From an uncultured Rhodospirillales bacterium (lineage in GTDB: Bacteria > Pseudomonadota > Alphaproteobacteria > Rhodospirillales > UBA2165), in assembly GCA_913055735.1 (NCBI GenBank), contig CAJXKD010000001.1:1-64000 (forward strand): a DNA stretch of 64,000 bases, in the 5' to 3' direction. The notes below the pieces were generated by a model that did no database searches, had not been told where the DNA came from, and saw only the letters and a list, made by a program, of their open reading frames with translations. This document shows, piece after piece, positions 52,716-62,607 of the stretch. How positions within the stretch are numbered: the first letter of the stretch is position 1; the number at the start of each line of letters is the position of its first letter. A program made the translations under genes and the position numbers.

Positions 52716-55046
52716 ATGAACGACATCGCCATGCCGGTCAAATTCGGTGCCGGCCAGCCCATCCGACGCTTCGAAGACAAACGCCTGTTGACCGGCCACG
52801 GCAACTATCTGGACGACGTCAATTTCGACGGCGAAACCTTCGGCTATGTGTTCCGCTCGCCCGTGGCGCACGCGGCGATCAAATCTCTCGACGTGTCGGC
52901 GGCGCAAAAAGCGCCCGGCGTTGTCGCGGTTTTCACTGGCGCCGATCTCGACAAGATGGGGGTCAACAACCTTCCCTGCGGCGTGCCGATCACCAACCGC
53001 GACGGTACCGATCGTCCGACGCCGGTGCGCCCCATCCTCGCCTCCGGCAAGGTGCGCTTTGCCGGTGAGGGCATCGCCTTCGTCATCGCCGAAACCCGCG
53101 CCCAAGCCAATGACGCCGCCGAGCTGATCGAGGTCGAGTTCGACATGCTCGACGCCGCCGCCAATCTGCGCACGGCCACCGACCCCGGCCAGCCGCAAAT
53201 CCATGACGACGTGCCCAACAATCAGCTGTTCGATTGGGGCCTCGGCGACAAGGACGCCACTGACGCCGCCTTCGAAAAGGCCGCGCACGTCACCCGTCTC
53301 GACCTGATCAACAACCGGGTCACGGCGCACCCGATGGAAACGCGCGGCGCCGTTGCCGACTACGACGCGGCGAGCGGCAAGCTGACCCTTTATTCCAGCA
53401 CCCAGGGCGGCTGGGGCCTCAAGAACCAGTTGGCCGAAAACTTCCTCAAGACCGATCCCGCCAACGTCCGCGTCATCACCCCCGATGTCGGTGGCGGTTT
53501 CGGCATGAAGCTGTTCGTCTACCCCGAGGTGCTGGTCACCGCCATCGCGGCCAAGGAAATCGAGCGGCCGGTGAAATGGATCGCCGACCGTTCGGAAAGT
53601 TTCCTTGCCGACAATGCCGGGCGCGACCACGTCACCACCGCCGAGTTGGCTCTTGACGCCGACCACAAAATTCAAGGTTTGCGCGTCACCACCAAGGCGA
53701 ACATGGGCGCCTATCTCTCGTCCTTCGCGCCGTTCATTCCGACCATTGCGGCGAGCAAGGTGATTACCGGCGTCTACGACGTGCACAACCTGTTCAACAA
53801 CGTGATCGGCGTGATGACCAACACCTGCCCCGTGGACGCCTATCGCGGCGCCGGACGGCCCGAAAGTAACTATATGATCGAACGGCTGCTCGACGCGGCG
53901 GCGCGCGAGGTCGGCATCGGCCCCGACGAGATTCGCCGGCGCAACATGATCCCATCTGAGGCCATGCCTTTCACCACCGCCGCCGGCACGCCCTACGACT
54001 CGGGTGAGTTCGTGCGGGTGATGGAGGCCTGCGTCGAGAAATCCGATTGGACCGGCTTCGAGGCCCGCAAGCGGGCGAGCGCGGCCAAGGGCCTCCGGCG
54101 TGGGCGCGGCCTCGCCTACTACATCGAGGCGACCGTCGGCGGCGTCGAGAACGCCGCCATCCGTTTCGGTGACGACGGTTTCGTGCGCGTCTATGTCGGC
54201 ACCCAATCCAACGGTCAGGGTCATGAAACCGGCTATACCCAATTGCTCAACCGCCGCCTCGGTATTCCCATGGACAAGGTGAAAGTGATCCAAGGCGACA
54301 CCGACGCCATCGCCAAGGGCGGCGGCACCGGCGGCTCGCGCTCTCTCGTCGCGGAGGGCACCGCCCTCCTGTCGGCCAGCGATCAGGTTATCGAGCGCGG
54401 CAAACAGTTCGCCGCCGACGAACTTGAAACGGCGGTCGCGGACATCGAATTCGGCGAGGGCGCGTTCCGTGTCGTCGGCACCGACAAGTCCGTCGATATC
54501 ATGACCCTGGCGCAGAAGGTCGCGTCCCTGGGCGATCTGCCGGAAGGGATGGAAGACGGCCTCGACGGTGCCGCCGAAACCGAGGTGGAGGCCGGCACCT
54601 TCCCCAACGGCTGCCACATCTGCGAAGTGGAGATCGACCCCGCCACCGGCCAGGTGCATGTCGACCGCTACACGGTGGTCGACGACATCGGCATCATCAT
54701 CAACCCGATGATCGTCGAGGGTCAGGTGCACGGAGGCATCGGCCAGGGTGTCGGCCAGGCACTGCTCGAGCAGCACGTCTATGATGGGAGCGGCCAGTTG
54801 CTCACCGGCTCGTTGCAGGATTACGCGCTGCCCAAGGCGGATGACCTCTGCAACTACGATTTCTCCTACATCGAAGTGCCGTGCAAATCCAACGTTATGG
54901 GCGTCAAGGGCGCGGGCGAAGCGGGCGCCGTCGGCGCGCCGGCCGCCGCCATCAATGCCGTCGTCGACGCGCTCGCCGATCTCGGCGTGAAACATGTGGA
55001 CATGCCGGCCACGCCGGAGAAACTATGGCAGTTGATGAATAAATAG
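52716..55046 (+). CDS. Xanthine dehydrogenase/CoxL-family molybdenum hydroxylase large subunit
   Basis: A 776-residue molybdopterin-binding subunit that hydroxylates aromatic or N-heterocyclic substrates. It starts with [25 protein letters not shown], and has [13 protein letters not shown], the substrate-pocket motif [19 protein letters not shown] (form II or non-CO type), [16 protein letters not shown], and the active-site [13 protein letters not shown] with its Glu. It lacks CoxS and CoxM (FeS and FAD) partners beside it, which is odd for this three-subunit family. It lies 146 bp after the UbiX gene and 28 bp before the next. Confidence 0.92.
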   Translation: MNDIAMPVKFGAGQPIRRFEDKRLLTGHGNYLDDVNFDGETFGYVFRSPVAHAAIKSLDVSAAQKAPGVVAVFTGADLDKMGVNNLPCGVPITNRDGTDRPTPVRPILASGKVRFAGEGIAFVIAETRAQANDAAELIEVEFDMLDAAANLRTATDPGQPQIHDDVPNNQLFDWGLGDKDATDAAFEKAAHVTRLDLINNRVTAHPMETRGAVADYDAASGKLTLYSSTQGGWGLKNQLAENFLKTDPANVRVITPDVGGGFGMKLFVYPEVLVTAIAAKEIERPVKWIADRSESFLADNAGRDHVTTAELALDADHKIQGLRVTTKANMGAYLSSFAPFIPTIAASKVITGVYDVHNLFNNVIGVMTNTCPVDAYRGAGRPESNYMIERLLDAAAREVGIGPDEIRRRNMIPSEAMPFTTAAGTPYDSGEFVRVMEACVEKSDWTGFEARKRASAAKGLRRGRGLAYYIEATVGGVENAAIRFGDDGFVRVYVGTQSNGQGHETGYTQLLNRRLGIPMDKVKVIQGDTDAIAKGGGTGGSRSLVAEGTALLSASDQVIERGKQFAADELETAVADIEFGEGAFRVVGTDKSVDIMTLAQKVASLGDLPEGMEDGLDGAAETEVEAGTFPNGCHICEVEIDPATGQVHVDRYTVVDDIGIIINPMIVEGQVHGGIGQGVGQALLEQHVYDGSGQLLTGSLQDYALPKADDLCNYDFSYIEVPCKSNVMGVKGAGEAGAVGAPAAAINAVVDALADLGVKHVDMPATPEKLWQLMNK

Positions 55047-55074
55047 CGCCATACACAAACAGGGGGACATAACC

Positions 55075-55623
55075 ATGAGCCGTTTCATCGATCGCGGTCT
55101 CGACGATCTGACGCCGGAACAGCGTGCCGTCGCCGACGAAATCATCGACGGCCCGCGCGGCAATTTTTCGACGCCATGGAAGCTGCTCGTCGAGCGCCCG
55201 GGCCTCGCCCAGCAGATGTGCCGCATCGGTGCCTATATCCGCTACGAAAACGCGCTGCCCAACGACCTCAAGGAACTGGTGATCATCACCACCGCCCGCT
55301 ATTGGGACGCCGAATATGAATGGCACATCCATTCAAAGTTGGCAGCCAACGAAGGCATTCCCGCCGATGTGATCGAAGCGGTGCGCCGCAATGAGGACCC
55401 GTCGAGCGTCAATCCCGACATCCTGCTGGTCGTGCGCGCGGCACGGAAACTCCTGAACGATCACCGGCTCGACGACGCCACCTTCGATGCGCTGGTGGAG
55501 CGCTTCGGCCGCGAGGGCACCCTCGATCTTGCCGGCACCGTCGGCTATTACGGCCTCATGGCGCAGATGCTCAACGCCTTCGACGTCCCGGTACCGGAAG
55601 GCGCGCCGAAGCCGTTCAGCTAG
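55075..55623 (+). CDS. Carboxymuconolactone decarboxylase/AhpD-fold protein
   Basis: A 182-residue all-helical CMD-like protein. It has [50 protein letters not shown], typical of the CMD family, and lacks the CxxC of AhpD peroxidase-type members, so it is a decarboxylase/isomerase type or a scaffold. The helix motif [26 protein letters not shown] fits the family. It is 28 bp from the molybdenum hydroxylase gene and probably in its operon. The substrate is likely a ring-cleavage product; this is inferred. Confidence 0.88.
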   Translation: MSRFIDRGLDDLTPEQRAVADEIIDGPRGNFSTPWKLLVERPGLAQQMCRIGAYIRYENALPNDLKELVIITTARYWDAEYEWHIHSKLAANEGIPADVIEAVRRNEDPSSVNPDILLVVRAARKLLNDHRLDDATFDALVERFGREGTLDLAGTVGYYGLMAQMLNAFDVPVPEGAPKPFS

Positions 55624-55719
55624 ATTGCCAGCCTGACAAGAATGAACCTAAACTATTGATGAATATCAGTTGTAAGGTTTGTATTTCGTGAGGGCCAATG
55701 CACCAATGAAAACGAGTTA

Positions 55720-56094
55720 ATGCGTTTCGCAAAGCCGTCCACCGCCATCTTTTGTACAGCAATCCTTTACGGGTGCCAGGGCGTCGCCGTCGCGACATAC
55801 GACGGGCCGGTATGCAACGATTGCTCGCCCCAGGAGTATCTCGCTCTTCCTGAACCAGGCCGGATAAAATCGGTCAGAGGATTCATCGATATAGGCAAAA
55901 GAATCAACGATCCTATAGCCTACAGATGTTTTCGGTCGGGCAATCCATACACCGTTCAACCACGGTTTGATCGCTACATTAGTGATAGCCCGAGTTTGGT
56001 AAGCTCCGCTTCTAAGGCGGTGCATATCTACGTCGCCTTCATCAATGAGTGTGCCGCCCTTGGCGATTATAAAATTCGGTCTATGCCGAAATAA
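55720..56094 (+). CDS. Small exported protein of unknown function
   Basis: A 124-residue protein with a hydrophobic N-terminus (TAIFCTAILYGC), resembling a signal peptide or weak lipobox (LYGC). The mature part has several Cys (VCNDC, CFRSG, NEC), compatible with periplasmic disulfides. No family is recognised. Base composition is AT-richer than its neighbours, and no strong ribosome site is seen. It could be an acquired gene or a lineage-specific one. Confidence 0.5.
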   Translation: MRFAKPSTAIFCTAILYGCQGVAVATYDGPVCNDCSPQEYLALPEPGRIKSVRGFIDIGKRINDPIAYRCFRSGNPYTVQPRFDRYISDSPSLVSSASKAVHIYVAFINECAALGDYKIRSMPK

Positions 56095-56220
56095 TATGTT
56101 TTGTGAGTATAGCTCATCAGGATGCTGACATTTGCCAAAACGGCGAACCTGACACAACATTGCCACAAACACCGCCGACACTGCGCGCCCTCTGTTCACA
56201 AAACGGACGCTGATGTTCCC

Positions 56221-56808
56221 ATGCTCAAGAAATCGACAATCGATCTGTTCAAACGTACCTTCATCATCGCTCTGGTCGCCGCCAGTGTCGCCTCTTGTAC
56301 CGCCGTCGAAATGGCGGTCGAGGACCGCGGCTCCGGCGATATCGGCAAGGACATCAAGATCAAGGCCGCCCTCACCAAAGACGTGGTGCAGGCCATGGGC
56401 ACCGACGTGATCAAGATCGACGCCGATGTTTACGAGCAAGACGTGCTGTTGACCGGTCTGGTTGAAACCCGCGCCCAGAAAAGCCGCGCCGAACAATTGG
56501 CCGACAACGTCGAAGGCGTGAAATCGGTCTATAACGAAATTCTGGTGATCCCGCCCGTCGACCGGCGCAAGGGCAAGGTCGAGAATTTCATCGAGGACAC
56601 GGTGATCGAGGCCAAGATCAAAGCCTTGCTCATCGATGCCACGGGTGTTCACATGACCAATCTGCGCTGGCAATCGGTGGAAGGCCAGGTGGTACTGTTC
56701 GGCCGCGCGCTGAGTTCCGCCGAACGGGCCAAGGCGGAGCAGATCGTGCGCGGCGTTCAAGGCGTCGTCTCGGTCAAGAACCTGATCAAGGTGAAGCCGA
56801 AGACATAG
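56221..56808 (+). CDS. BON-domain lipoprotein
   Basis: A 195-residue envelope protein. The ATG at 56221 gives a signal peptide with lipobox VASC. Two BON domains follow (about 45-115 and 120-190): IKIKAALTKDVVQAMGTDVIKIDADVYEQDVLLTGLVETRAQ and LRWQSVEGQVVLFGRALSSAERAKAEQIVRGVQGVVSV. BON lipoproteins such as DolP and OsmY help maintain the outer membrane. The similar DolP family likewise has a lipidated N-terminus. The GFA gene follows 31 bp later. Confidence 0.9.
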   Translation: MLKKSTIDLFKRTFIIALVAASVASCTAVEMAVEDRGSGDIGKDIKIKAALTKDVVQAMGTDVIKIDADVYEQDVLLTGLVETRAQKSRAEQLADNVEGVKSVYNEILVIPPVDRRKGKVENFIEDTVIEAKIKALLIDATGVHMTNLRWQSVEGQVVLFGRALSSAERAKAEQIVRGVQGVVSVKNLIKVKPKT

Positions 56809-56839
56809 CGCCGGGAAAATTTAAGGGGGAGACTAAACC

Positions 56840-57340
56840 ATGCACCTGGAAGGGTCGTGCCATTGCGGCGCGGTAAAATTCTCGTTCACCTCGCACACGC
56901 CCTACCCGTACGGAAGGTGCTATTGCTCCATCTGCCGCAAGGTCAACGGCGGCGGGGGTTTTACCATCAACATCATGGGCGACTACGACACGCTGAAGAT
57001 CGAGGGCGAGAAGAACATCAGCGTCTATCGCGCCAACAACAATCATCGCGGCAACTACGAGGAAGACGGGCTGGGTTTCAGCCGGCGCAGTTTCTGTTCC
57101 AACTGCGGCACCATGCTGTGGAACTACAATCCCAACTACGGCCAGTGGTTCTATCCCTTCGCCTCGGCCATCGACACGCCGCTGCCCGTGGCACCGGAGC
57201 ACAACCACATCATGCTCGCCTACAAGGCGAACTGGGTCGACGTGCCCGAAGGCCCCACCGAAAAGCATTACGATTATTATCCCGACGACAGCATCGAAAG
57301 CTGGCACAAGGACCGTGGCCTCTACGACGAGAGCGATTAA
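56840..57340 (+). CDS. GFA/CENP-V family zinc protein
   Basis: A 166-residue zinc-binding protein of the glutathione-dependent formaldehyde-activating-like family. Cys pairs are in GSCHCGAVKF, CYCSICRKV and SFCSNCGTM, matching the Mss4-like fold. The N-terminus MHLEGSCHCGAV is standard. Actual formaldehyde activation is disputed for this family, so the function is unknown. It is convergent with the DapA-like gene. Confidence 0.92.
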   Translation: MHLEGSCHCGAVKFSFTSHTPYPYGRCYCSICRKVNGGGGFTINIMGDYDTLKIEGEKNISVYRANNNHRGNYEEDGLGFSRRSFCSNCGTMLWNYNPNYGQWFYPFASAIDTPLPVAPEHNHIMLAYKANWVDVPEGPTEKHYDYYPDDSIESWHKDRGLYDESD

Positions 57341-57346
57341 CGTCGT

Positions 57347-58282
57347 CTATTCGGCGGCTTGCGCTTCTCTCAACCCCGGCATGTCGAAGCCGAGCGCGTC
57401 GAGCTTGCCGATCATTTCATTCGTGTCCTCGGCCGACGTTGCGACCAGCGGCGGGCGCACCTTGGTCCACCCCGCGTCGCCACTGTAATGCGCGACCCCC
57501 GCCTTCAGGGCGGGAATAGCGGCATAGCCGGTGAACACGGCGCGCAATTCATCGAGCGCCTTTTGCTGATCCTCCGCATCGTTTTCCTGCCATGTTTCGT
57601 ACAGCCGGCGAATCGCCGCCGGGTTGACGTTGGCAGTGGCCGAGATGCAGCCCGCGCCGCCGTGGCGCATGTTGGCGAGGAGGAAATTCTCCGAGCCGAC
57701 GAACACGCGGAAATCGTCGAAGCCCGCATCGAGCATCGCCTTGGTGTTGGCCCAATCGCCGGACGAATCCTTGATGCCCACCACCGTCTCCGGATAAGCC
57801 TTGGTCAACCGCTCGATGAGGCCGAGGCTGATGGGCGTCTGCGACATCTGCGGGATGTGATAGAGGTAGAGGCGCAGATCGTCGGAACCTACGCGCTGGA
57901 TCACCTCGGCATAGGCCGCGAAGAGGCCGTCGTCGCTCACCCCCTTGTAATAGAAGGGCGGCAGCATGAGAACGCCGCCGCAGCCAAGCTCCACGGCTTT
58001 CCGGGTGATCGCCGCCGTATCGGAGATGGCGCAACAGCCGGTGCCCGGCATCATCCGCGCGGGATCGATCCCCGCCGCGACCAATTTCTCCATCAGCTCG
58101 ATCTTTTCCCCTGCCGACAACGAGTTGCCTTCGCTGGTGGTCCCGAACGGCGCAAGATCGCAGTTCTGCGCAAGCAGCCAGCGGCTATGGGCGACCAAAC
58201 GCCCGGCATCGGGATTGAGATCCTCGCCGTAGGGCGTCAGCACGGGTGACAGAAGGCCGGAAAAACGGGCGGGCCGGGCCAT
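57347..58282 (-). CDS. Dihydrodipicolinate synthase (DapA)-family lyase
   Basis: A 311-residue class I aldolase-fold protein. Markers are FGTTSEGNSLSAGEKIELM (the GTT/GTTGE-like loop), YLYHIPQMSQTPISLGLIERL with the active Tyr, and the Schiff-base lysine in VVGIKDSSGDW. It is not clearly the lysine-pathway DapA; members also split 4-hydroxy-2-oxoglutarate, sialic acids and aromatic hydratase/aldolase substrates. Given the nearby aromatic genes, an aldolase role is likely but inferred. It is divergent from the amidohydrolase gene. Confidence 0.9.
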   Translation of the reverse strand: MARPARFSGLLSPVLTPYGEDLNPDAGRLVAHSRWLLAQNCDLAPFGTTSEGNSLSAGEKIELMEKLVAAGIDPARMMPGTGCCAISDTAAITRKAVELGCGGVLMLPPFYYKGVSDDGLFAAYAEVIQRVGSDDLRLYLYHIPQMSQTPISLGLIERLTKAYPETVVGIKDSSGDWANTKAMLDAGFDDFRVFVGSENFLLANMRHGGAGCISATANVNPAAIRRLYETWQENDAEDQQKALDELRAVFTGYAAIPALKAGVAHYSGDAGWTKVRPPLVATSAEDTNEMIGKLDALGFDMPGLREAQAAE

Positions 58283-58430
58283 GGTGAAATCCTCCCAGAA
58301 AATGTGTGAGCGCGACTATAGCAAACCCGGGGAACGTTTCGAGGCTGTTTTAGATACCTAATCTGTTTGCCGCTCTCGCTTCCGGGCAGGTACGATGAAG
58401 GGAGAGAAACAAGGCCACAGGGAAGCTTTC

Positions 58431-59258
58431 ATGTCTGCCTCAGCGCCCAAGACGCCTGCGCCCGCCGGCACATGCGACACGCATATGCATATTTACGAGC
58501 CGGGCTTTCCCATGGCACCGACGGCATCCATAGGGCCGGTGCCGAATGCGACGCTCCCCGACTATCTGAAGTTGCGCGAAACATTGGGCATCGAACGCAC
58601 CGTGATCGTCCAGCCGAGCACCTACGGCACCGATAACCGCTGCACCCTGGAAGCCATGGCGAAGCTGGGCGACAGCGCCCGCGCCGTCGTCACCATCGAC
58701 ACCTCCATCAGCGACGACGAGCTCGCCGATCTCACCGCCAAGGGCGCGCGCGGTGCGCGCTTTTTTCTCGTCGGCGGCGGGCCGGTCGGCTGGGATATCC
58801 TCGACGAGATCGCCCACCGTATCGCCGATCACGGCTGGCATATTCAACTACAGATCGTCGGCCGGGAATTTCCGGAGCGTGAAGCAGCCATCAGCAATCT
58901 GCCCTGTGGATTGGTGATCGACCATATCGGTCGTTTCGAGGATCCCATCGACGTCGATCACCCCGCCTTCCAATGCCTGCGGCGGCTGGTGGCGGGCGGC
59001 GCCTACATGAAGCTGTCGGCACCCTACTACGCCTCCAAGAAAGGGCCGCCGGCCTACGAGGAGGCGGGCCCGCTGGTCCGCCGGCTTATCGAAGACGCCC
59101 CCGAGCGCATGCTATGGGCGACCAACTGGCCTCACCCAGGCGAAACTCCGCGCCCAGACGACGGGATTTTGATGGACGCCCTGATGGCCCCTGCCGGAAA
59201 CCAGGCAACCCGCCGACGCATTCTCGTTGACAATCCGGCGGCGCTATATGGCTTTTGA
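58431..59258 (+). CDS. Amidohydrolase-2 family protein (LigI/2-pyrone-4,6-dicarboxylate lactonase-like)
   Basis: A 275-residue TIM-barrel hydrolase. The ATG at 58431 (Shine-Dalgarno AGGGAA) is preferred over an upstream start. The metal-site HxH is in CDTHMHIYEPGFPM, followed by RTVIVQPSTYGTDNRC, FFLVGGGPVGWDILDEI, GLVIDHIGR, and the late ATNWPHPG with Asp in PRPDDG. These are typical of LigI, which opens the lactone of 2-pyrone-4,6-dicarboxylate in protocatechuate 4,5-cleavage. Its neighbourhood (LigB, DapA-like lyase) supports an aromatic role, though the substrate is inferred. Confidence 0.88.
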   Translation: MSASAPKTPAPAGTCDTHMHIYEPGFPMAPTASIGPVPNATLPDYLKLRETLGIERTVIVQPSTYGTDNRCTLEAMAKLGDSARAVVTIDTSISDDELADLTAKGARGARFFLVGGGPVGWDILDEIAHRIADHGWHIQLQIVGREFPEREAAISNLPCGLVIDHIGRFEDPIDVDHPAFQCLRRLVAGGAYMKLSAPYYASKKGPPAYEEAGPLVRRLIEDAPERMLWATNWPHPGETPRPDDGILMDALMAPAGNQATRRRILVDNPAALYGF

Positions 59259-59426
59259 CCCGCGGACATCGAGAGCAATTGTTACTTGATCTCGCCGCAA
59301 CCACGGAACTATACGATTTCAGGCGTTTTTTTGGGCATCTAGCCTCATCCGGTCCATCTTTCGGGATACCGCTATTGGGTTTGAGACATTGTGGCCCGAT
59401 CCCCACATAATTAGGGGATGGCGGAC

Positions 59427-59449
59427 ACCGGCCCGGTGACCGGCCCGGT
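59427..59449. repeat. 11-bp direct repeat upstream of the hybrid kinase
   Basis: ACCGGCCCGGT occurs at 59427-59437 and 59439-59449, one base apart. Each copy is nearly palindromic. It lies 63-85 bp before the kinase start and could be a regulator site or hairpin. No other copies were noticed nearby. Confidence 0.4.
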
Positions 59450-59511
59450 CTGCCGTCTGAAACGCACCGATTACCGCCGGAAAGGGGAACCTACCGGCGC
59501 CAGACCGGGGG

Positions 59512-61419
59512 GTGCCGGTTCACGCGATGCCACGGATAGCCGACCTCTTTAGACCCCAGCCGATGGACGACCGGGTCCGCGACGACCTGATCGTCCTGCT
59601 GTTCCGCAACGCACCCTTGGCCATCACGGGCAATTTCGGGGTCGGCTTGATTACCGTGCTCGTCTTATCGAGTCAGATCGATCATCGGTCTCTCGGTATC
59701 TGGATTGGCGTTCTCGGTCTGTCGACCATCATCCGGCTCTACTACATCTGGAAATACTGGGGCGACCGGCTGACCCCCGAGCGAAAGAAATCCTGGCTGC
59801 AGCAACACACGGCAATGGCAGGGGCATCCGCCCTCCTATGGTGTGTTGCTCTCGTCCTGTTTTTCACCGAGTCGCTTGCCTATCAGGTTATGTTCGCGCT
59901 CGCCATCGGCGGTCTAACCGCCGCGGCAGCGGCCAGTTACGGCCCGTGGCCGAAAGTATTCTTCATTTTCACGCTCCCGCCTCTTATCACCCTTGTCGTG
60001 CAATTCCTCATGCAAGATTCCGACGTCAGCAGCGGCGTCGCCTTCATGGTCGCCCTGTTTACCGTCCTGGTCAGCGTCATGGTAATGACGGTTCACAAGT
60101 ATCTGCGGCGCATGGTGGAACTGGGCATCGAGCGGAACAACCTGATCGAACATTTGGCCCACGCCAAAACGGAAGCGGAGCGCGCCAGCCGGGCGAAGGA
60201 CGACCTGTTGTCGCGGGTCAGCCACGAGCTGCGGACACCCATGAACGCAATCCTCGGCTACACCCAGTTGCTGGTGAACCCGGAGTACTGCGGCCCCAAC
60301 ATGGACCCCAAATCGGTGGCACCGAAAATTCTGGACGCCGGCCAGCACCTCATCGGACTGATCGACGAGATCATGGAGCTTACCCGCGCCAATGCGGGTG
60401 AAGTCACGATGGCCATCGAACGGTTGGAGCCGGCCGCCTGCATTGAGGCGAGCATCGGCCTCATTCAGCCGGCAGCAGATGCACGCAGCATCAATCTGGA
60501 GAACAGGGTGGACGGAAAGCCTTTGCCCCCCATACGCGGCGACGGCACGCGGCTGAAGGAGGTTCTTCTCAACCTGTTGTCCAACGCGGTCAAGTTCACC
60601 GACGAGGGTGGCACCATTTCCGTCGATGCGAGCCCAATCGACGGCAACCGGCTCCGCATTTCGGTTGCCGATACGGGACCGGGAATCGCGGAAGACGACT
60701 ACGAGATGGTGTTCGAACCGTTTGCCCGCGCGGGCAAGTCGACCGAATCCATCGAGGGCACCGGCATCGGCCTGACCATCTCCAAGCAATATGTCAAACT
60801 GATGGGTGGCGAGATCGGTTTCGATAGCACCGAGGGAAAAGGTGCCACTTTCTGGTTCGAGCTGCCCACGGACGGCCCGGTTCGACAGCCTGCCCAACCG
60901 GCCATCGAGCCACCGCCTGCGCCCGCATCAAGCGGGCTGCCGCGGCCCGCGCCCACACCCGAACAATCTCCGCAGGTTGAAACCAAGAGAAAATCGAACA
61001 ACTCGAGTGTGAGCGGAACAAGTGACGTCCATCCGCCCGAGGGCCTCCGCGTATTGTATGTGGAGGACGACAAGGATAACCGTAATCTGATGGAAGCGAT
61101 CTTTACCCATCTGGCACCGGCCTCCGAATTGGTTTGCGCGGTAAATGCGGAGGACGGGTTGGAGCTAGCGAATACGGTCAAGTTCGACGTGATCCTCATG
61201 GACATCAACCTGCCCGGCATGGACGGCTTCGAGGCTGTCGAACACCTGCGGCAGAGCCCCGCGACGGCCGACATCCCGGTTATCGCCATCTCTGCCGCCG
61301 CCGCGCCCCAGGACCGCCGCCGCGCCATGACGGAGAAATTCAACGACTATCTGACCAAGCCCGTGAACGTAGAACTCCTGTTCCGGTCGATCGACGCGGC
61401 GGCCCCCAAAAACGCTTAA
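59512..61419 (+). CDS. Hybrid sensor histidine kinase/response regulator
   Basis: A 635-residue membrane-bound hybrid kinase. Residues about 35-200 have five or six membrane helices (LLFRNAPLAITGNFGVGLITVLVLSS, VMFALAIGGLTAAAAASYGP) as in MASE-type sensors. HisKA has His238 in RVSHELRTPMNAILGYTQLL. The HATPase domain includes DTGPGIAEDDY and EGTGIGLTISKQYVKLMGG. A Pro-rich linker (460-500) leads to a receiver domain with phosphoacceptor Asp564 in VILMDINLPGMDGFEAV and Lys in YLTKPVN. GTG 59512 is used; ATG 59527 is the alternative. No cognate regulator gene is adjacent. Confidence 0.9.
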   Translation: MPVHAMPRIADLFRPQPMDDRVRDDLIVLLFRNAPLAITGNFGVGLITVLVLSSQIDHRSLGIWIGVLGLSTIIRLYYIWKYWGDRLTPERKKSWLQQHTAMAGASALLWCVALVLFFTESLAYQVMFALAIGGLTAAAAASYGPWPKVFFIFTLPPLITLVVQFLMQDSDVSSGVAFMVALFTVLVSVMVMTVHKYLRRMVELGIERNNLIEHLAHAKTEAERASRAKDDLLSRVSHELRTPMNAILGYTQLLVNPEYCGPNMDPKSVAPKILDAGQHLIGLIDEIMELTRANAGEVTMAIERLEPAACIEASIGLIQPAADARSINLENRVDGKPLPPIRGDGTRLKEVLLNLLSNAVKFTDEGGTISVDASPIDGNRLRISVADTGPGIAEDDYEMVFEPFARAGKSTESIEGTGIGLTISKQYVKLMGGEIGFDSTEGKGATFWFELPTDGPVRQPAQPAIEPPPAPASSGLPRPAPTPEQSPQVETKRKSNNSSVSGTSDVHPPEGLRVLYVEDDKDNRNLMEAIFTHLAPASELVCAVNAEDGLELANTVKFDVILMDINLPGMDGFEAVEHLRQSPATADIPVIAISAAAAPQDRRRAMTEKFNDYLTKPVNVELLFRSIDAAAPKNA

Positions 61420-61534
61420 TTTTGGCCATTTGTGGGACTGGTTCCGGCCAATCCAGGCTTGACAGTCCATCTTTTAAAGAGCGGAATACGCGTCATTTTT
61501 CTGCAACCTAGGGACAAGACGAGAGCATCCAGGG

Positions 61535-62587
61535 ATGGGAATTATCGCCCCGACTGAAGAGGCCACCTACCGACAAATGCACCACATTCTGGAGCATTTG
61601 ATCCCCGATTTTGAAATCCGGGAAAAGGCCCGATTGGCCTACAGGATCAATCGGCTGAAAAAAGAAAAGAACGCCGTCATCCTCGGGCACAACTATATGG
61701 AAGCGGCGCTGTATCATTCGGTGCCCGATTTTACCGGCGACTCATTGGGCCTGTGTCAGATGGCCGCGGAAACCGACGCGGATGTCATCGTGTTCTGCGG
61801 CGTACGGTTCATGGCCGAGTCGGCAAAGATCCTCAATCCGGAAAAGACCGTGTTGTTGCCCGCCACCCAAGCCGGGTGCTCGCTCGCCAGCAGCATTACC
61901 GCCCAACAGGTGCGCGACCTGAAGAAACGTTTTCCGGGCGTACCGGTGGTGACCTACATCAATACCTACGCCGACGTGAAGGCAGAGACCGACATCTGCT
62001 GCACCTCGTCCAACGCGCAACGTGTGATCGAATCTCTCGGAACCGACACGGTCATTTTCCTGCCCGATCAATATCTCGCCGGCAACGTCGCCGAACAACT
62101 GGGCTGGAAGATGTACTTCCCGCAGGACGACGCCGACGGGTCGAAGCAGCCGGCCGATTTGAAAAAGACCGTTATCGCCTGGCATGGCGCTTGCGAGGTC
62201 CACGAGCTTTTCACGCCCGCCGACGTGACCTCGGTGCGTCAGCAGTTCCCCGACGTCACCGTTCTGGCCCATCCAGAATGCAAGCCAGACGTGGTGCACG
62301 AAGCGGACTTCACCGGCTCGACCACGGCGATGATCAAATATGTCGAGGAACACCAGGCCGAGGAGTATCTGCTGCTCACCGAATGCGCCATGGGCGACAA
62401 TATCATCTCGGAGCATCCGGATAAGAATATCCTGCGGCTGTGCAGCCACCGGTGCCCGCACATGGCCGAGATCACCCTCGAGGACACCTTGGATTCCCTC
62501 GAGAACATGCGTTACGAGATCACCGTGCCCGAAGATATCCGGGTCAAGGCGCTGACCTCCATCGAACGTATGTTAGAGATCGGATGA
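61535..62587 (+). CDS. nadA: Quinolinate synthase A
   Basis: A [4Fe-4S] enzyme condensing iminoaspartate with dihydroxyacetone phosphate to make quinolinate, the NAD precursor. The 350-residue product has ILGHNYMEAALYHSVPDFTGDS, VFCGVRFMAESAKILNP, PATQAGCSLASS with a cluster Cys, NTYADVKAETDICCTSSNA, LPDQYLAGNVAEQLG, and VLAHPEC, with the C-terminal HRCPHMAEI. No nadB or nadC is next to it. The upstream AT-rich stretch with TTGACA at about 61462 may be its promoter, weakly supported. Confidence 0.96.
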   Translation: MGIIAPTEEATYRQMHHILEHLIPDFEIREKARLAYRINRLKKEKNAVILGHNYMEAALYHSVPDFTGDSLGLCQMAAETDADVIVFCGVRFMAESAKILNPEKTVLLPATQAGCSLASSITAQQVRDLKKRFPGVPVVTYINTYADVKAETDICCTSSNAQRVIESLGTDTVIFLPDQYLAGNVAEQLGWKMYFPQDDADGSKQPADLKKTVIAWHGACEVHELFTPADVTSVRQQFPDVTVLAHPECKPDVVHEADFTGSTTAMIKYVEEHQAEEYLLLTECAMGDNIISEHPDKNILRLCSHRCPHMAEITLEDTLDSLENMRYEITVPEDIRVKALTSIERMLEIG

Positions 62588-62607
62588 CCTTTGGCTGACA
62601 TCACCCT

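Noticed and set aside
55717..56760. Long minus-strand frame opposite the BON lipoprotein
   Set aside because: It overlaps two plus-strand genes with signal peptides and known domains, and has no recognisable family features.
61462..61490. Strong promoter for nadA
   Set aside because: TTGACA is perfect, but no -10 hexamer stands at 16-18 bp spacing, so it is mentioned only as weak.
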